From Turneriella parva DSM 21527 (GTDB lineage: Bacteria > Spirochaetota > Leptospiria > Turneriellales > Turneriellaceae): 64,000 bases of DNA. Below, in pieces: positions 50,699 through 60,176 of the stretch. Every line of letters starts with the position of its first letter. Position 1 is the first letter of the stretch. Under the pieces are notes generated by a model. The model was given only the letters and a program-made list of their open reading frames with translations. It had not been told where the DNA came from and ran no database searches. The stretch covers positions 930,001 through 994,000 of the forward strand of contig NC_018020.1 of assembly GCF_000266885.1 (NCBI RefSeq), given 5' to 3'. Made by a program: the position numbers and the translations under genes.

Positions 50699-52765
50699 AT
50701 GACCGACCACAGAAACAGGCGTCTGGAAGCACAGCTGGTCGAGGCCGGCAAATGGCACAGTATACTCGTGATTGCACTCGCGATCGCAGTGCTCATCAGC
50801 TGGCAGCTCGACTGGCGCATTGTGAAACAGCCGATCGCCAAATTTGTTTCGATGAACCCGCTGACGGCGGTTTTCTTCATTCTGAGCGGATTCATCTACC
50901 TTCTGCAGCTGCGCGCGCCAGAAAAGAGGTTCGTGCAGCCGCTGGTTTTGTTTTTGACATTTGTTATCGTTGTGCCCTCTGCGTTGCGGCTGGCAGAGAT
51001 CTTCTGGGGTCTTGAATTCAAGGTCGACCAGATTCTGTTCGCGAGCAAACTTGCCGATGAAGTCGTCAACAACATACCCAATCGTGTAGCGCCGAATACG
51101 GCCACCTGCTTCGTACTGCTCGCACCCGCGATGGCTTTGCTGAACAAAAAAAGCAGAGCCGCGGCCTATGCCGCGCAGGTGGGTGGCACGGCAGTGCTTG
51201 CAATTTCAGTGCTGAGCCTTCTGGGCTATCTGTACCAGGTGCCCGAATTCTACGGACCTCTGGTGAAATATACACCGATGGCGATACATACAGCGCTGTG
51301 CTTTTTCGTTATGGCGCTTTCGGTGCTTTATGCAACGCCCGAGCGTGGCTTCGTCGGCGTCTTCACGAAGCGCCTCGCGGGCAGCAAATCAGCGCTGCTG
51401 CTGATACCGGCGATCTTCGTCGTGCCCGTTGTGTTTGGCTATCTGCGACTGCGCGGCCGCTGGGGTGAAGAATATCCCGTTGAATTCGGCGTCGCGGTAT
51501 TGATTTTACTCATCATGGTGGTACTCTTTTCGCTCGCCTGGCTGAACGCAAGGGTACTCAACAAACAGCATGCGCTACTGCTTGCATCAGAAGCAAAACT
51601 TGAATTATTCAATAAACAACTGGAATCGAAGGTGCAAGAAAAGGCCTCAGCTATCTTGCGAACCGAAAGCAGATTGAAGCATATTCTCGATTCGATGCTC
51701 GAAGGCATTCAGATCATCGACCGCAACTGGGTGTATCTTTATGTGAACGAAGCCGTCAGCAAACAGGCACAAAAACCGGTCAGCGAGCTCTTGGGCAAGC
51801 GCTTTCTCGACCTGTATCCCGGCGTAGAAAAAACCGATCTGTTTTCTACTCTGATGCACACGATGCAACAGCGCGAGCCAAGGCATCTCGAAACCCCGTT
51901 CGAGCATGCAGACGGTCGGGTCGGCTGGTATGAAATGAGCATTCAGCCAATTCCAGAGGGCATTTTTATCCTTACGATCGATATCACCGAAAGGCATAAG
52001 GCACGCGAAGAACTGGTCGAGGCGAACGAACAACTTGAAATCAAGGTGGCTGAGCGCACCGCGCAACTCAAAAACATCAATACCGAACTCGAAGCTTTTT
52101 CCTATTCGGTATCGCATGATCTGAAAGGGCCGCTGCACACCCTCGAGGGTTATGCGGCCATGCTCGAAAAAATGGCCGGTAGCTCACTCACCCCTCAGGC
52201 ACTCGAGATTCTGATTTCAATGCGCGCGCAGGTCAAACGCATGGAAAGACTGATACAAGATCTGCTCGACCTCGCAAAGCTCGGCACTCAGGCTATTAGG
52301 GCAGAGCAGGTCGACATGCGCGCACTCGTCGGCGACGTCGTCGCCGAAGCCAGCCACCGTGCGTTTACAACCGCATCGGTCAACGTTCAAGAGCTGCACC
52401 ACGTGACCGCAGACAAAGAACTGCTGCGCCAGGTTTTTTACAACCTCATCAGCAATGCCCTTAAATATTCGTCGCGCAGCGAGAGGCCCCATGTCGAAAT
52501 CTATTCTGAGCAGAACGAGCGCGAAACAACCTATCACGTCAGAGACAATGGAGTCGGTTACGACATGGCGCTGGCTGATAAACTGTTTTCGCCCTTTCAG
52601 AGGTTGCACAAAACGAGCGATTTTGAAGGCAGTGGCATAGGCCTTGCTATCGTACAGCGTATTGTACACAAACATGGTGGCAGGGTCTGGGCGACTTCAA
52701 GCCCGGGCAACGGCGCGACTTTTAGTATCAGTATTCCGCGGGCGCTGCAGGTATCGGCGGCTTAG
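50699..52765 (+). CDS. Sensor histidine kinase with integral membrane input domain and PAS domain
   Basis: A 688-residue kinase. Residues about 20-300 hold eight hydrophobic segments like a MASE-type sensory region. A short coiled coil leads to a PAS domain near 325-450 (LDSMLEGIQIIDRNWVYLYVNEAVSK ... ITERHKAREEL). The dimerisation/phosphoacceptor motif is SYSVSHDLKGPLHTLEGYA. The HATPase region contains VFYNLISNALKYS, DNGVGYDM and GSGIGLAIVQRI. No response regulator is adjacent. I chose ATG 50699 over the longer 50654 frame. Ends with TAG. Confidence 0.92.
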   Translation: MTDHRNRRLEAQLVEAGKWHSILVIALAIAVLISWQLDWRIVKQPIAKFVSMNPLTAVFFILSGFIYLLQLRAPEKRFVQPLVLFLTFVIVVPSALRLAEIFWGLEFKVDQILFASKLADEVVNNIPNRVAPNTATCFVLLAPAMALLNKKSRAAAYAAQVGGTAVLAISVLSLLGYLYQVPEFYGPLVKYTPMAIHTALCFFVMALSVLYATPERGFVGVFTKRLAGSKSALLLIPAIFVVPVVFGYLRLRGRWGEEYPVEFGVAVLILLIMVVLFSLAWLNARVLNKQHALLLASEAKLELFNKQLESKVQEKASAILRTESRLKHILDSMLEGIQIIDRNWVYLYVNEAVSKQAQKPVSELLGKRFLDLYPGVEKTDLFSTLMHTMQQREPRHLETPFEHADGRVGWYEMSIQPIPEGIFILTIDITERHKAREELVEANEQLEIKVAERTAQLKNINTELEAFSYSVSHDLKGPLHTLEGYAAMLEKMAGSSLTPQALEILISMRAQVKRMERLIQDLLDLAKLGTQAIRAEQVDMRALVGDVVAEASHRAFTTASVNVQELHHVTADKELLRQVFYNLISNALKYSSRSERPHVEIYSEQNERETTYHVRDNGVGYDMALADKLFSPFQRLHKTSDFEGSGIGLAIVQRIVHKHGGRVWATSSPGNGATFSISIPRALQVSAA

Positions 52766-52828
52766 ATTGAACGCTCAAAAATTGACACGCCCTGCCGCCC
52801 GGGGGCGATCTACCCCTATGGAGGCCAC

Positions 52829-53233
52829 ATGAGACTTATCGCTGCACTTACCTCGGCCCTGCTTACCTGCGGGTTGGCCGCGCAAGACAAGCCCCTGCCT
52901 GTACTGCAATACGTCGACGGCCACGGCAACTCGTACGAATTCACGCAAGACGGATCAACCTACGTACTCGATTTTGCCCCTGTCAAAAAAGACATGAAGT
53001 CGCGCAAATATGACGGCGGTGAACCCGCCACACGCCGGTTAAGCAAAGACCGATTCGATACCGTTCTTGCCCGCATGGACGAGGCAATCAAGAAGAAGCG
53101 TCTCGCCCGCAGCCGTGACCGCGGCACAGCGCTGATCATAAAAGAGAGTAAGGGCGACTTCAAAGAGTATATTTTGCCTGAAGGCAGCAAAGACATCAAA
53201 GAAATCGAAGCCCTACTTTACACGTTGTTCTAG
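52829..53233 (+). CDS. Small exported protein of unknown function
   Basis: A 134-residue protein with signal peptide MRLIAALTSALLTCGLAAQ and a lysine-rich body (KKDMKSRKYDGGEPATRRLSKDRF, EAIKKKRLARSRDRGTALIIKESKGDF). It may be periplasmic. No family is recognised. GGAGGCC lies before the ATG. Its TAG stop ends on the first base of the long palindrome at 53233-53277. Confidence 0.65.
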   Translation: MRLIAALTSALLTCGLAAQDKPLPVLQYVDGHGNSYEFTQDGSTYVLDFAPVKKDMKSRKYDGGEPATRRLSKDRFDTVLARMDEAIKKKRLARSRDRGTALIIKESKGDFKEYILPEGSKDIKEIEALLYTLF

Positions 53234-53277
53234 TTTCATATTTTATGGTGCGCTGCGCGCACCATAAAATATGAAAC
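53233..53277. repeat. 21-bp-arm perfect palindrome filling the gap before the DUF2071 gene
   Basis: Arms 53233-53253 and 53257-53277 are perfect inverted copies (GTTTCATATTTTATGGTGCG plus one base on the left) around a TGC loop. The left arm starts on the last base of the upstream stop codon, and the right arm includes the ATG at 53271-53273 of the next gene. In RNA, the start codon would be buried in the stem. Confidence 0.85.
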
Positions 53278-53987
53278 GTCCCTTTCTCACTGCCAAGTGG
53301 CAAAATCTTTTCATGGCAAATTACGAGGTCGCGCAGTCGCTGCTCGAAAAATTCGTACCGGCCGGCACAGAACTCGACCTGTTTCAAGGCAAGGCACTGG
53401 TCTCGCTCGTCGCCTTTCAGTTTCAGCAAACGCGGGTGAAAGGCTTCAAAGTTCCCTGGCATGTTAATTTTCCCGAAATTAATCTGCGCTTTTATCTGAA
53501 GCGAGTGCATGAGGGTGAACTGCGCCGGGGTGTTGCGTTCATTCGGGAAATTGTGCCGCGCCAAGCGATTACTCTGGTGGCCAATCTACTCTTCAACGAA
53601 AACTATGTCACGCGCAAGATGGCAGAGCGCGTGCGCGTGGCTGATAATCAGCTCAAAGCGGTGTACACATTCGTCGAAGAAGACCGCACACAGACGATCA
53701 GCGCCGTGTCGGGTATATATCCGCAAAATCTGAAACCCGGCAGCCTCGAAGATTTCATCACCGAACACTACTATGGTTACACCGGCGGCCAGGGCCAGCG
53801 CACAATCGAGTACCGCGTTGAACACCCGTCGTGGCGCACCTACACTCTGCAGGACTATCGCGTCGACGTCGACTTCGGCGCAGTTTATGGCGAGGCGTGG
53901 TCGCGCCTGACGGGCATGAAGCCGCACTCTGTGTTGCTGGCTGAAGGCTCAGACGTCAGTGTGTATGCCGGCGAGAAACTTACTTAG
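53271..53987 (+). CDS. DUF2071/YqjF family protein
   Basis: A 238-residue protein of the YqjF (DUF2071) group. The family start PFLTAKWQNLFMANYEVAQSLLEKFVPAGTELDLFQG is complete, followed by KALVSLVAFQFQQTRVKG, VNFPEINLRFYLKR, RGVAFIREIVPR and LLFNENYVTRKM. This supports ATG 53271 rather than the internal ATG at 53313. There is no Shine-Dalgarno sequence; instead the start is within the palindrome. Members have an acetoacetate-decarboxylase-like fold, but their role is unknown. It ends 1 base before the ligA start and uses TAG as stop. Confidence 0.88.
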   Translation: MKRPFLTAKWQNLFMANYEVAQSLLEKFVPAGTELDLFQGKALVSLVAFQFQQTRVKGFKVPWHVNFPEINLRFYLKRVHEGELRRGVAFIREIVPRQAITLVANLLFNENYVTRKMAERVRVADNQLKAVYTFVEEDRTQTISAVSGIYPQNLKPGSLEDFITEHYYGYTGGQGQRTIEYRVEHPSWRTYTLQDYRVDVDFGAVYGEAWSRLTGMKPHSVLLAEGSDVSVYAGEKLT

Positions 53988-53988
53988 T

Positions 53989-56022
53989 ATGCCCAAAAGA
54001 ATAAAAAGTGCACGGAACGCCGCCGACTTTTCAGCCGGCGACTATGCACAGCTGATCGACGAACTCTATTACCATAACCGCAAGTATTATCTCGAAGATG
54101 AACCTGAAATCTCTGACGCCGAATATGATGAGAAGATGCGCCTGCTGCAGCAGGTTGAGGCGCTGCACCCTGAATGGCTGAGGCCCGATTCGCCGACGCA
54201 AAAAGTCGGCGGTGAAGTTCGCGAAGATTTTGCCGAGGTGAAGCACGACCCGCCGATGATGAGCCTCGACAACGCGATGAACCTTGAAGAACTCAGGGCC
54301 TTTCACGACCGCCTCGTGAAGGCGGGCATTAAAGAACCCGTCTACCACGTAGAACCGAAATTTGACGGGCTCGCGATCGACCTCGTTTACGAGAACGGTG
54401 TGCTCGTTGTCGGGTCAACGCGCGGCAACGGCGAGGTCGGCGAAGACATCACGCACAACGTCAAGACGGTAAAGAATGTTCCGCTGCGGCTCATGGTCGA
54501 TAGCCCGCCCGCGAAGGTCACGATTCGTGGTGAAGTGATTATCAAGCTGGCCGACTTTCAAAAGATCAACGAACGCCAGGCCAAAGACGGCAAAAAGCTT
54601 TTCGCAAACCCCCGCAACACCGCCGCCGGTGCGCTGAGGCAGCAAGACTCCTCGCAGGCGAAAGATAAAATGCTGTCGTTTTTCCCGTACACGCTCGCAA
54701 AATTCGACGACCCCAAGAAGCGTTTCGCGAAAGAAATGCGCAAACAAGATTCTATCTGGAAATCGGTCTTTCCAGAATTAGGATTCAGAACTTCGGCGTA
54801 CCACCTGACGGCAGATTTTGACGGCGTCGCGAAGTATTACGAAGAGATGATCGTGAGCCGAGCCAACATCGAGTACGACCTCGATGGGCTCGTGATTAAG
54901 CTGAACGACACCACCGAATGGGAAAACTTTGGCGCGACGACGAAAGCACCACGCTGGGCGATCGCACTGAAGTTTCCCGCGCGATCGGGGGTCACGAAAC
55001 TCGAACGTGTAGTCTATCAGGTCGGGCGCACAGGTGTTGTTACGCCCGTGGCCGAACTCACACCGATAAACCTCGGCGGCGTCATGGTCGCTCGCGCTTC
55101 TCTGCACAATGCCGACGAGATCGAGCGCCTCGGCTTGCACGAGGGCGACTATGTCGAGGTTGTGCGTTCGGGCGATGTAATACCCAAAGTTGTGGCGGCA
55201 GTGGCCGACAAGCGTGCTAAAAAGGCCAAACCCGTTGCGTTCGTCAAAAAATGCCCATCGTGCGGCAGACCGCTCGAACGTGAAGACGTGTTCTTTCGCT
55301 GCGTGAATGCGGCCTGCCCCGAAATGAACGAGGCGTTTCTGCAGTTCTTTGTCTCCAAAAACGGGCTCGATATCGAATCATTGGGAGCCGAATGGGTTGC
55401 GAAACTCTACCAGAACAAAGTGATATCCGACTATGCTGATTTGTTCGCCGTAACCAAGGCCGACCTCTTGCAATTTGAGGGCATGGGCGAAATTCTCGCG
55501 GCGAAAATTTTGCAGTCGATCGACGCACGCCGCAAAATTTCATTCAGCAAACTGCTGACCGCCGTGGGCATACCGAACGTGGGCGAGCATGTGGCATCGA
55601 TTCTGGCCGATCATTTTGCCGGTCCCGAGGCGCTTGCCGAGGCAACCGAAACCGAGCTGACCGCGATTCACGAGATCGGCCCCGGCACTGCCGCCTCGGT
55701 GCAGCAATGGTTCGCCGACAAGGTCAATAAAGCGCGGCTGAAGAAGCTTGTGAAAAACGGTGTCGAAATTGTGCGCGAAGAACGCGCAAAAATCTCTGAC
55801 GCATTCGTGGGCAAAAGCTTTGTTTTTACCGGAACCTTGACACAATTCACACGCGATGGGGCCGAAGCAGAGGTTAAGGCCCGTGGCGGCCGGGCATCGT
55901 CGTCGGTCAGTAAAAAAACCGATTTCGTTGTGGTGGGGGCCGATGCGGGCAGTAAGGCGCAAAAAGCAAAAGAGCTGGGAGTGCCAATAATAAGCGAAGC
56001 AGAGTTCGCCGCTATGCTCTAA
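53989..56022 (+). CDS. ligA: NAD-dependent DNA ligase LigA
   Basis: A 677-residue ligase that seals nicks with NAD+. The adenylation motif is EPKFDGLAID with Lys124 as the attacked residue; STRGNGEVGEDIT and the OB-fold follow. The zinc finger is CPSCGRPLEREDVFFRCVNAACPE, helix-hairpin-helix motifs are around 500-590, and a C-terminal BRCT domain is FVGKSFVFTGTLTQFTRDGAEAEVKARGGR. The start MPKRIKSARN at 53989 is 1 base beyond the DUF2071 stop. Length and motifs are normal, so it is likely the essential replicative ligase. Confidence 0.97.
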   Translation: MPKRIKSARNAADFSAGDYAQLIDELYYHNRKYYLEDEPEISDAEYDEKMRLLQQVEALHPEWLRPDSPTQKVGGEVREDFAEVKHDPPMMSLDNAMNLEELRAFHDRLVKAGIKEPVYHVEPKFDGLAIDLVYENGVLVVGSTRGNGEVGEDITHNVKTVKNVPLRLMVDSPPAKVTIRGEVIIKLADFQKINERQAKDGKKLFANPRNTAAGALRQQDSSQAKDKMLSFFPYTLAKFDDPKKRFAKEMRKQDSIWKSVFPELGFRTSAYHLTADFDGVAKYYEEMIVSRANIEYDLDGLVIKLNDTTEWENFGATTKAPRWAIALKFPARSGVTKLERVVYQVGRTGVVTPVAELTPINLGGVMVARASLHNADEIERLGLHEGDYVEVVRSGDVIPKVVAAVADKRAKKAKPVAFVKKCPSCGRPLEREDVFFRCVNAACPEMNEAFLQFFVSKNGLDIESLGAEWVAKLYQNKVISDYADLFAVTKADLLQFEGMGEILAAKILQSIDARRKISFSKLLTAVGIPNVGEHVASILADHFAGPEALAEATETELTAIHEIGPGTAASVQQWFADKVNKARLKKLVKNGVEIVREERAKISDAFVGKSFVFTGTLTQFTRDGAEAEVKARGGRASSSVSKKTDFVVVGADAGSKAQKAKELGVPIISEAEFAAML

Positions 56023-56033
56023 TTTCGCTGTTC

Positions 56034-56075
56034 GCGCCAATAAGCTATGGGCTTAAGCCCATAGCTTATTGGCGC
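56034..56075. repeat. Perfect 42-base palindrome directly before murE
   Basis: The left half (GCGCCAATAAGCTATGGGCT plus T) is followed without a loop by its exact reverse complement, with CTTAAG at the centre. It lies 11 bases after the ligA stop and ends 1 base before the murE ATG at 56077. No Shine-Dalgarno sequence is seen in between. Confidence 0.88.
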
Positions 56076-56076
56076 T

Positions 56077-57618
56077 ATGAAAGCAGTCGCAACAGACTTT
56101 ACCCGTCCCATTTGGGAATCTCTCGGCTGGGAAGCGTTCGGCGTTGAAGACCGCGTCGAAATCAAGTCGGTGACCCAAGATAGCCGCGAAGTGAAAAAAG
56201 GCTCAGCTTTTTTTGCATACGACGGCAGCAAGGTCAGCGGCAAAGACTTCATCTGGGAGGCCTTCGACAAGCAGGCGGCAGCCGTTTTTATCGACCGCGA
56301 ATATAAAGACGAGATATTTCGCGACGCGCGCTATAACCTGCACTTGCCAATATTCTTCACCCCTGATTTTCTGAGGGCCGCAGGCAGAACGATTTCATTC
56401 TTTTTCGGCGAACCCACGCGCTACATGGCCTGTGTCGGCGTCACCGGCACAAACGGCAAGACAACCATCGCGCACTCGCTGTACCAGGCGCTGAACCAGC
56501 TGGGCAAAACCTCAATGTATATTGGCACTCTGGGTATGGAGGTTTCACGCCATAAGACTGTGACGGGCATGACGACCCCCGACACGGTGACCCTGCAGAG
56601 TATGCTGCACCAGGGCCAGAAGCAGAAGGCCCTTTATGCATGCCTTGAAACCAGTTCGCATGGTTTGGCGCAAGGGCGACTCGAAGGCATCAACTTTCAG
56701 ATTGGTATTTTTACGAACCTGACGCAAGACCATCTCGACTACCACCGCAACATGGAGTCGTATTACCGGGCGAAGCGCCGGCTCTTTGAATACATGCTGT
56801 TCTCTTCACGCAAGCAGCCCGAATCTGCGAAGGGTGCCGTCATCTGTATCGATGACGACTACGGGCGCCGCCTGTACCTTTGGCTCAAGAGCCAAACACC
56901 TTCTTTCCCGGTTATTTCGCTGAGCCTGCGCGACAAGACAGCAGACGCCTACATCACCGATGTCGAAGCGACTTTCGACGGTTACAGCTGCGTGCTGGTA
57001 TTTGCCCAGAAGAGTTACTTTATCAAAACACGATTGCTCGGTCGCTTCAACCTCATGAATCTTTCGTCAGCGTTTCTGGCATTACTCTGCCTCGGCTTCG
57101 GCACAGAAGAAGCCCTCGCCGCAATTCAGCAGGTCGAACCTGTACCCGGTCGCTTTGAAGTGTTGCGCGGCAAAGAGCAGCGCGCGGTCATCATCGACTA
57201 TGCACACTCGCCCGACGCGCTTGCCAAGGTGCTCGAGACCGCACAAGAACTCACGCCCGCGCGTGTCATCGGCCTCTTCGGCTGCGGCGGCGACCGCGAC
57301 AAAGACAAACGCCCACAGATGGCAGAGGTCGCGAGTCTGCATTCAGACCTGTGCATTCTCACCAATGACAATCCGCGCAGCGAAGACCCGAAGAATATCA
57401 TCGAAGATATGCGCAAGGGTCTAAAGACCGCGCGCTATCTGGTGATCTCAGACCGCGAGAAGGCGATTCGCGCTGGCTTACAGATTCTCGGACCAAGACA
57501 GGTGCTGGTGATCGCCGGCAAAGGCCATGAGGATTACCAGATTATCGGCAATAAGACGCTGCACTTTTCAGACCGCGACACTGCACTAAAGTTAATGGGC
57601 TCTTTAAAAATCAGGTAA
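56077..57618 (+). CDS. murE: UDP-N-acetylmuramoyl-tripeptide synthetase MurE (meso-DAP type)
   Basis: A 513-residue Mur ligase that adds the third amino acid to the peptidoglycan precursor in the cytoplasm. The ATP-binding motif VTGTNGKTT is at residues 122-130, TTPDTVTLQ follows, and a carbamylated-lysine region is near AKRRLFEYMLF. The DNPRSEDP motif near 431 points to meso-diaminopimelate as substrate rather than lysine. A C-terminal GKGHEDYQI completes the family pattern. The unusual feature is the 42-base palindrome immediately before the start. It is convergent with a lipoprotein gene 18 bases on. Confidence 0.96.
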   Translation: MKAVATDFTRPIWESLGWEAFGVEDRVEIKSVTQDSREVKKGSAFFAYDGSKVSGKDFIWEAFDKQAAAVFIDREYKDEIFRDARYNLHLPIFFTPDFLRAAGRTISFFFGEPTRYMACVGVTGTNGKTTIAHSLYQALNQLGKTSMYIGTLGMEVSRHKTVTGMTTPDTVTLQSMLHQGQKQKALYACLETSSHGLAQGRLEGINFQIGIFTNLTQDHLDYHRNMESYYRAKRRLFEYMLFSSRKQPESAKGAVICIDDDYGRRLYLWLKSQTPSFPVISLSLRDKTADAYITDVEATFDGYSCVLVFAQKSYFIKTRLLGRFNLMNLSSAFLALLCLGFGTEEALAAIQQVEPVPGRFEVLRGKEQRAVIIDYAHSPDALAKVLETAQELTPARVIGLFGCGGDRDKDKRPQMAEVASLHSDLCILTNDNPRSEDPKNIIEDMRKGLKTARYLVISDREKAIRAGLQILGPRQVLVIAGKGHEDYQIIGNKTLHFSDRDTALKLMGSLKIR

Positions 57619-57636
57619 TCTGAGAACGCGCCGAGA

Positions 57637-58470
57637 CTAAGGGCATCCGCTTATCTGCACCGTTGCTGTCGCGCCCGTACCACCGCCACCGGTAATGCTT
57701 ACCGTTGTATCCGTGCCATAGCCTGACCCGCCCGAAGTAATGCTCGCAGAGGCAACGCTGGTCGGCGCCAGATTGGCAAACGCTGTTGCTCCACTACCAC
57801 CGCCACCAGAGATAGTCACAGTAGGTGGTGATGTATAACCTGAACCCGAACCCGTAAGCGTCAGCGAGGCTACACTTCCATTGCCAAGATTTGCGATCAC
57901 ATTACCGGCAGTGCCCGGCCCCAGCGGCGCGAGGCCTACAGTACACATTGAGGAGTACCCTGTCCCCCCAGACTGAACCATTGCCGTGCCAATTTGCCCA
58001 GCAGTCACAGTAACCCCCGCTATTGCACCTGTGCCCCCACCTCCGGTACAGTTGCAAGGGTAAGGGCCGCCGGTGGTGTATCCGGTACCGGGTGCACCCA
58101 CTGCGAACGAGGTTACCGTATAACTCATGACAGGCGTTGCCGACGCACCTGTGCCTCCACCGCCCGAAACATTTACAGTGCCACTAAACGCTGGCCCTGT
58201 AAAGCCAGTGCCACCAGAGTTGACTGTGTAGCTGGCGACTGTCGTCGGCGTGAGCAATGCCGAGAAAGTGGCACCAGTCCCCGAACCATTTGCTGTGATT
58301 GTGGGCACCGTTGTGAAGTTTGTGCCACCCGAAGTTACAGTGACGCTCGCAATGGGGCCGGTGCATGCACCCGGCGCACCTGACTTTGAAGTGGCGGGTT
58401 TGTCGAAGCCTTCCCAGCTCTGGCAGTGACATAATAATAATACTGTAAATAAGAGGCAATGGCGAAACAT
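57637..58470 (-). CDS. Gly/Thr-rich repeat lipoprotein
   Basis: A 277-residue lipoprotein. The signal has a lipobox-like LLLC at about residue 14. The body consists of at least five degenerate repeats of about 35 residues based on (T)SGGTGYTxxPTVTISGGGGTGATATA, e.g. LTGSGSGYTSPPTVTISGGGGS and ITSGGSGYGTDTTVSITGGGGT. Such repeats occur in phage tail-fibre-like and surface proteins. Two Cys lie in one repeat (YPCNCTGG). It was probably expanded by slipped replication. It is convergent with murE. Its function is not known, and adhesive or structural roles are only guesses. Confidence 0.8.
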   Translation of the reverse strand: MFRHCLLFTVLLLCHCQSWEGFDKPATSKSGAPGACTGPIASVTVTSGGTNFTTVPTITANGSGTGATFSALLTPTTVASYTVNSGGTGFTGPAFSGTVNVSGGGGTGASATPVMSYTVTSFAVGAPGTGYTTGGPYPCNCTGGGGTGAIAGVTVTAGQIGTAMVQSGGTGYSSMCTVGLAPLGPGTAGNVIANLGNGSVASLTLTGSGSGYTSPPTVTISGGGGSGATAFANLAPTSVASASITSGGSGYGTDTTVSITGGGGTGATATVQISGCP

Positions 58471-58535
58471 GCATTAGAATTATCGCCAAGGCGACAGCGT
58501 AAACGCCATTTTTTTGGCTGGGAATATGGCAGGCG

Positions 58536-58811
58536 TTAAGGCTTCAGATATTTACGGTCGAACCAGAACGTACCGAACGGCAGACACGAAAGCACCCAGC
58601 ATAATATCAATTGAGTCTCTGGCCACTTTTCCCTGAGAAAAAGAATAAACGCCCAGACGCAATAAACCACAAAGAGTAATCCATGCAGCGAGCCGACGAT
58701 TCTGACTGCGAGGGGTTGGCCCAAATAGTATTTGAGCGGCATGGCGACGCCCATGAGCAGCAGAAATGAAATTCCCTCGAGGTAACCCAGCAGGCGAAAC
58801 GATGTCAACAA
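58536..58811 (-). CDS. DUF3817 family membrane protein
   Basis: A 91-residue integral membrane protein with three or four helices. Its opening FRLLGYLEGISFLLLMGVAMPLKY and VGSLHGLLFVVYC identify the DUF3817 group (often called conserved integral membrane protein). The function is unknown. Repeat copy H lies just upstream. Confidence 0.88.
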   Translation of the reverse strand: MLTSFRLLGYLEGISFLLLMGVAMPLKYYLGQPLAVRIVGSLHGLLFVVYCVWAFILFLREKWPETQLILCWVLSCLPFGTFWFDRKYLKP

Positions 58812-58823
58812 TCCAATTCACCA

Positions 58824-58852
58824 GCCCTTCGATACGCTGCGCTACTCAGGGC
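58824..58852. repeat. Dispersed repeat family 2, copy H
   Basis: GCCCTTCGATACGCTGCGCT followed by ACTCAGGGC. It is a diverged form of the core at 19450-19478, lying between nuoD and the DUF3817 gene. Confidence 0.6.
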
Positions 58853-58859
58853 GGGCTCC

Positions 58860-60134
58860 TTAGCAGTCTAATTCACCTGCGATGACGTTCATCGAGCTCA
58901 TGTTCGCGATCGCGTCGGCCAAGAGGCCTCCCGTCACCATTTCGGGAAATGCCTGATAATACCAGAAGCAAGGCCGGCGCACGTGCACGCGCCACGGGCT
59001 CTTTTTGCCGCGCGAGACGATTGTGAAACCGAGTTCGCCGTTAGCCGCTTCGGTCGAGAAATAGTGTTCGCCGGTCGGCACCTCGATACCGTGCATGATA
59101 ATCTTGAAGTGATAGATCAGGTCTTCCATTGAAGTGTAGACTTTGTGCTTTGGCGGCAGATAGGCGTGCGGCAAATCGGCGTGGTATGCCCCTTCGGGAA
59201 TGTTGTTCACGAGCTGGCCAATGATGCGCAGCGACTGGCGCATTTCTTCGAGGCGCACGAGGTAACGGTCGTAGACGCCGCCGTCTTCGCCGATCGGCAC
59301 ATCGAAGTCGACCTGGTCGTAATACATGTAAGGCGAACTCACCCTGACATCGTAGTCGACGCCCGCAGCGCGCAGGTTCGGGCCCGTGAAACCATAGGCG
59401 AGAGCGCGCTCGCCCGATATTTTACCGACTCCTCGCGTGCGGTCATAAAAGATGCGAGACTTAGTCAGCAGAGTGTCGGTCTCGTTCAGCACCTTCGGAA
59501 AAGTTTTTAAGAACTTTTTGACATCCTCAACAAACTGAGGATATATATCTTTCTCAAGACCGCCGACCCTGCAAAAGGTATTCGTCAAACGTGCGCCCGT
59601 CATTTTCTCGAGAATCTGGTAGATGTCTTCACGTTTGTGAAACATATAAAGAAAAGACGCGAACGCGCCCAGGTCGACGCCGAGAATGCCGAGACAGATA
59701 ATGTGGTCGATGATGCGTGAAAGCTCAGAAATGATCATTCGCACAACGAGGGCTTTGGGCGGCGCAGTGATGCCCATCATCGACTCGACCGCGAGAATCC
59801 AGCCGATGTTGTTCATCGGCGTCGAGACATAGTTCATGCGGTCGGTGCAGACGAGAAATTGATTGTAGCCATAGTGCTCGCCGAGCTTTTCGAAGCAGCG
59901 GTGCACATAGCCCGTGTGAATATCGACCGACTCGATGGTTTCGCCGTTCAGAATGAGATGGTTTTCCAAAATACCATGAGTTGCCGGGTGCGAGGGGCCC
60001 AGGTTAATGCGCATGCGGCCGTCGGGCAGCTCACCCACGCGCACACCCGGTTGGGTCACTGGCAGCCAGCGCGTGCCGTCACCTGCGGGCAGGTTCGTGA
60101 AGTTACGGTTGTTCGCGTTGACTTCGCCTTGCAT
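58860..60134 (-). CDS. nuoD: NADH-quinone oxidoreductase subunit D
   Basis: A 424-residue complex I 49-kDa subunit. It has the family block [27 protein letters not shown] and [30 protein letters not shown], then [59 protein letters not shown] and [10 protein letters not shown]. The His and Tyr that line the quinone site (HPATHG, YGYNQF) are present. Ser replaces the usual Gln in GPQHP. No other nuo subunit is adjacent, so it is a stray copy or the nuo genes are scattered. It ends at the edge of repeat H. Confidence 0.94.
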   Translation of the reverse strand: MQGEVNANNRNFTNLPAGDGTRWLPVTQPGVRVGELPDGRMRINLGPSHPATHGILENHLILNGETIESVDIHTGYVHRCFEKLGEHYGYNQFLVCTDRMNYVSTPMNNIGWILAVESMMGITAPPKALVVRMIISELSRIIDHIICLGILGVDLGAFASFLYMFHKREDIYQILEKMTGARLTNTFCRVGGLEKDIYPQFVEDVKKFLKTFPKVLNETDTLLTKSRIFYDRTRGVGKISGERALAYGFTGPNLRAAGVDYDVRVSSPYMYYDQVDFDVPIGEDGGVYDRYLVRLEEMRQSLRIIGQLVNNIPEGAYHADLPHAYLPPKHKVYTSMEDLIYHFKIIMHGIEVPTGEHYFSTEAANGELGFTIVSRGKKSPWRVHVRRPCFWYYQAFPEMVTGGLLADAIANMSSMNVIAGELDC

Positions 60135-60176
60135 AGCTAAGGCGTCCCGATCATCTCGCTGTCACGTAAATTGTTT

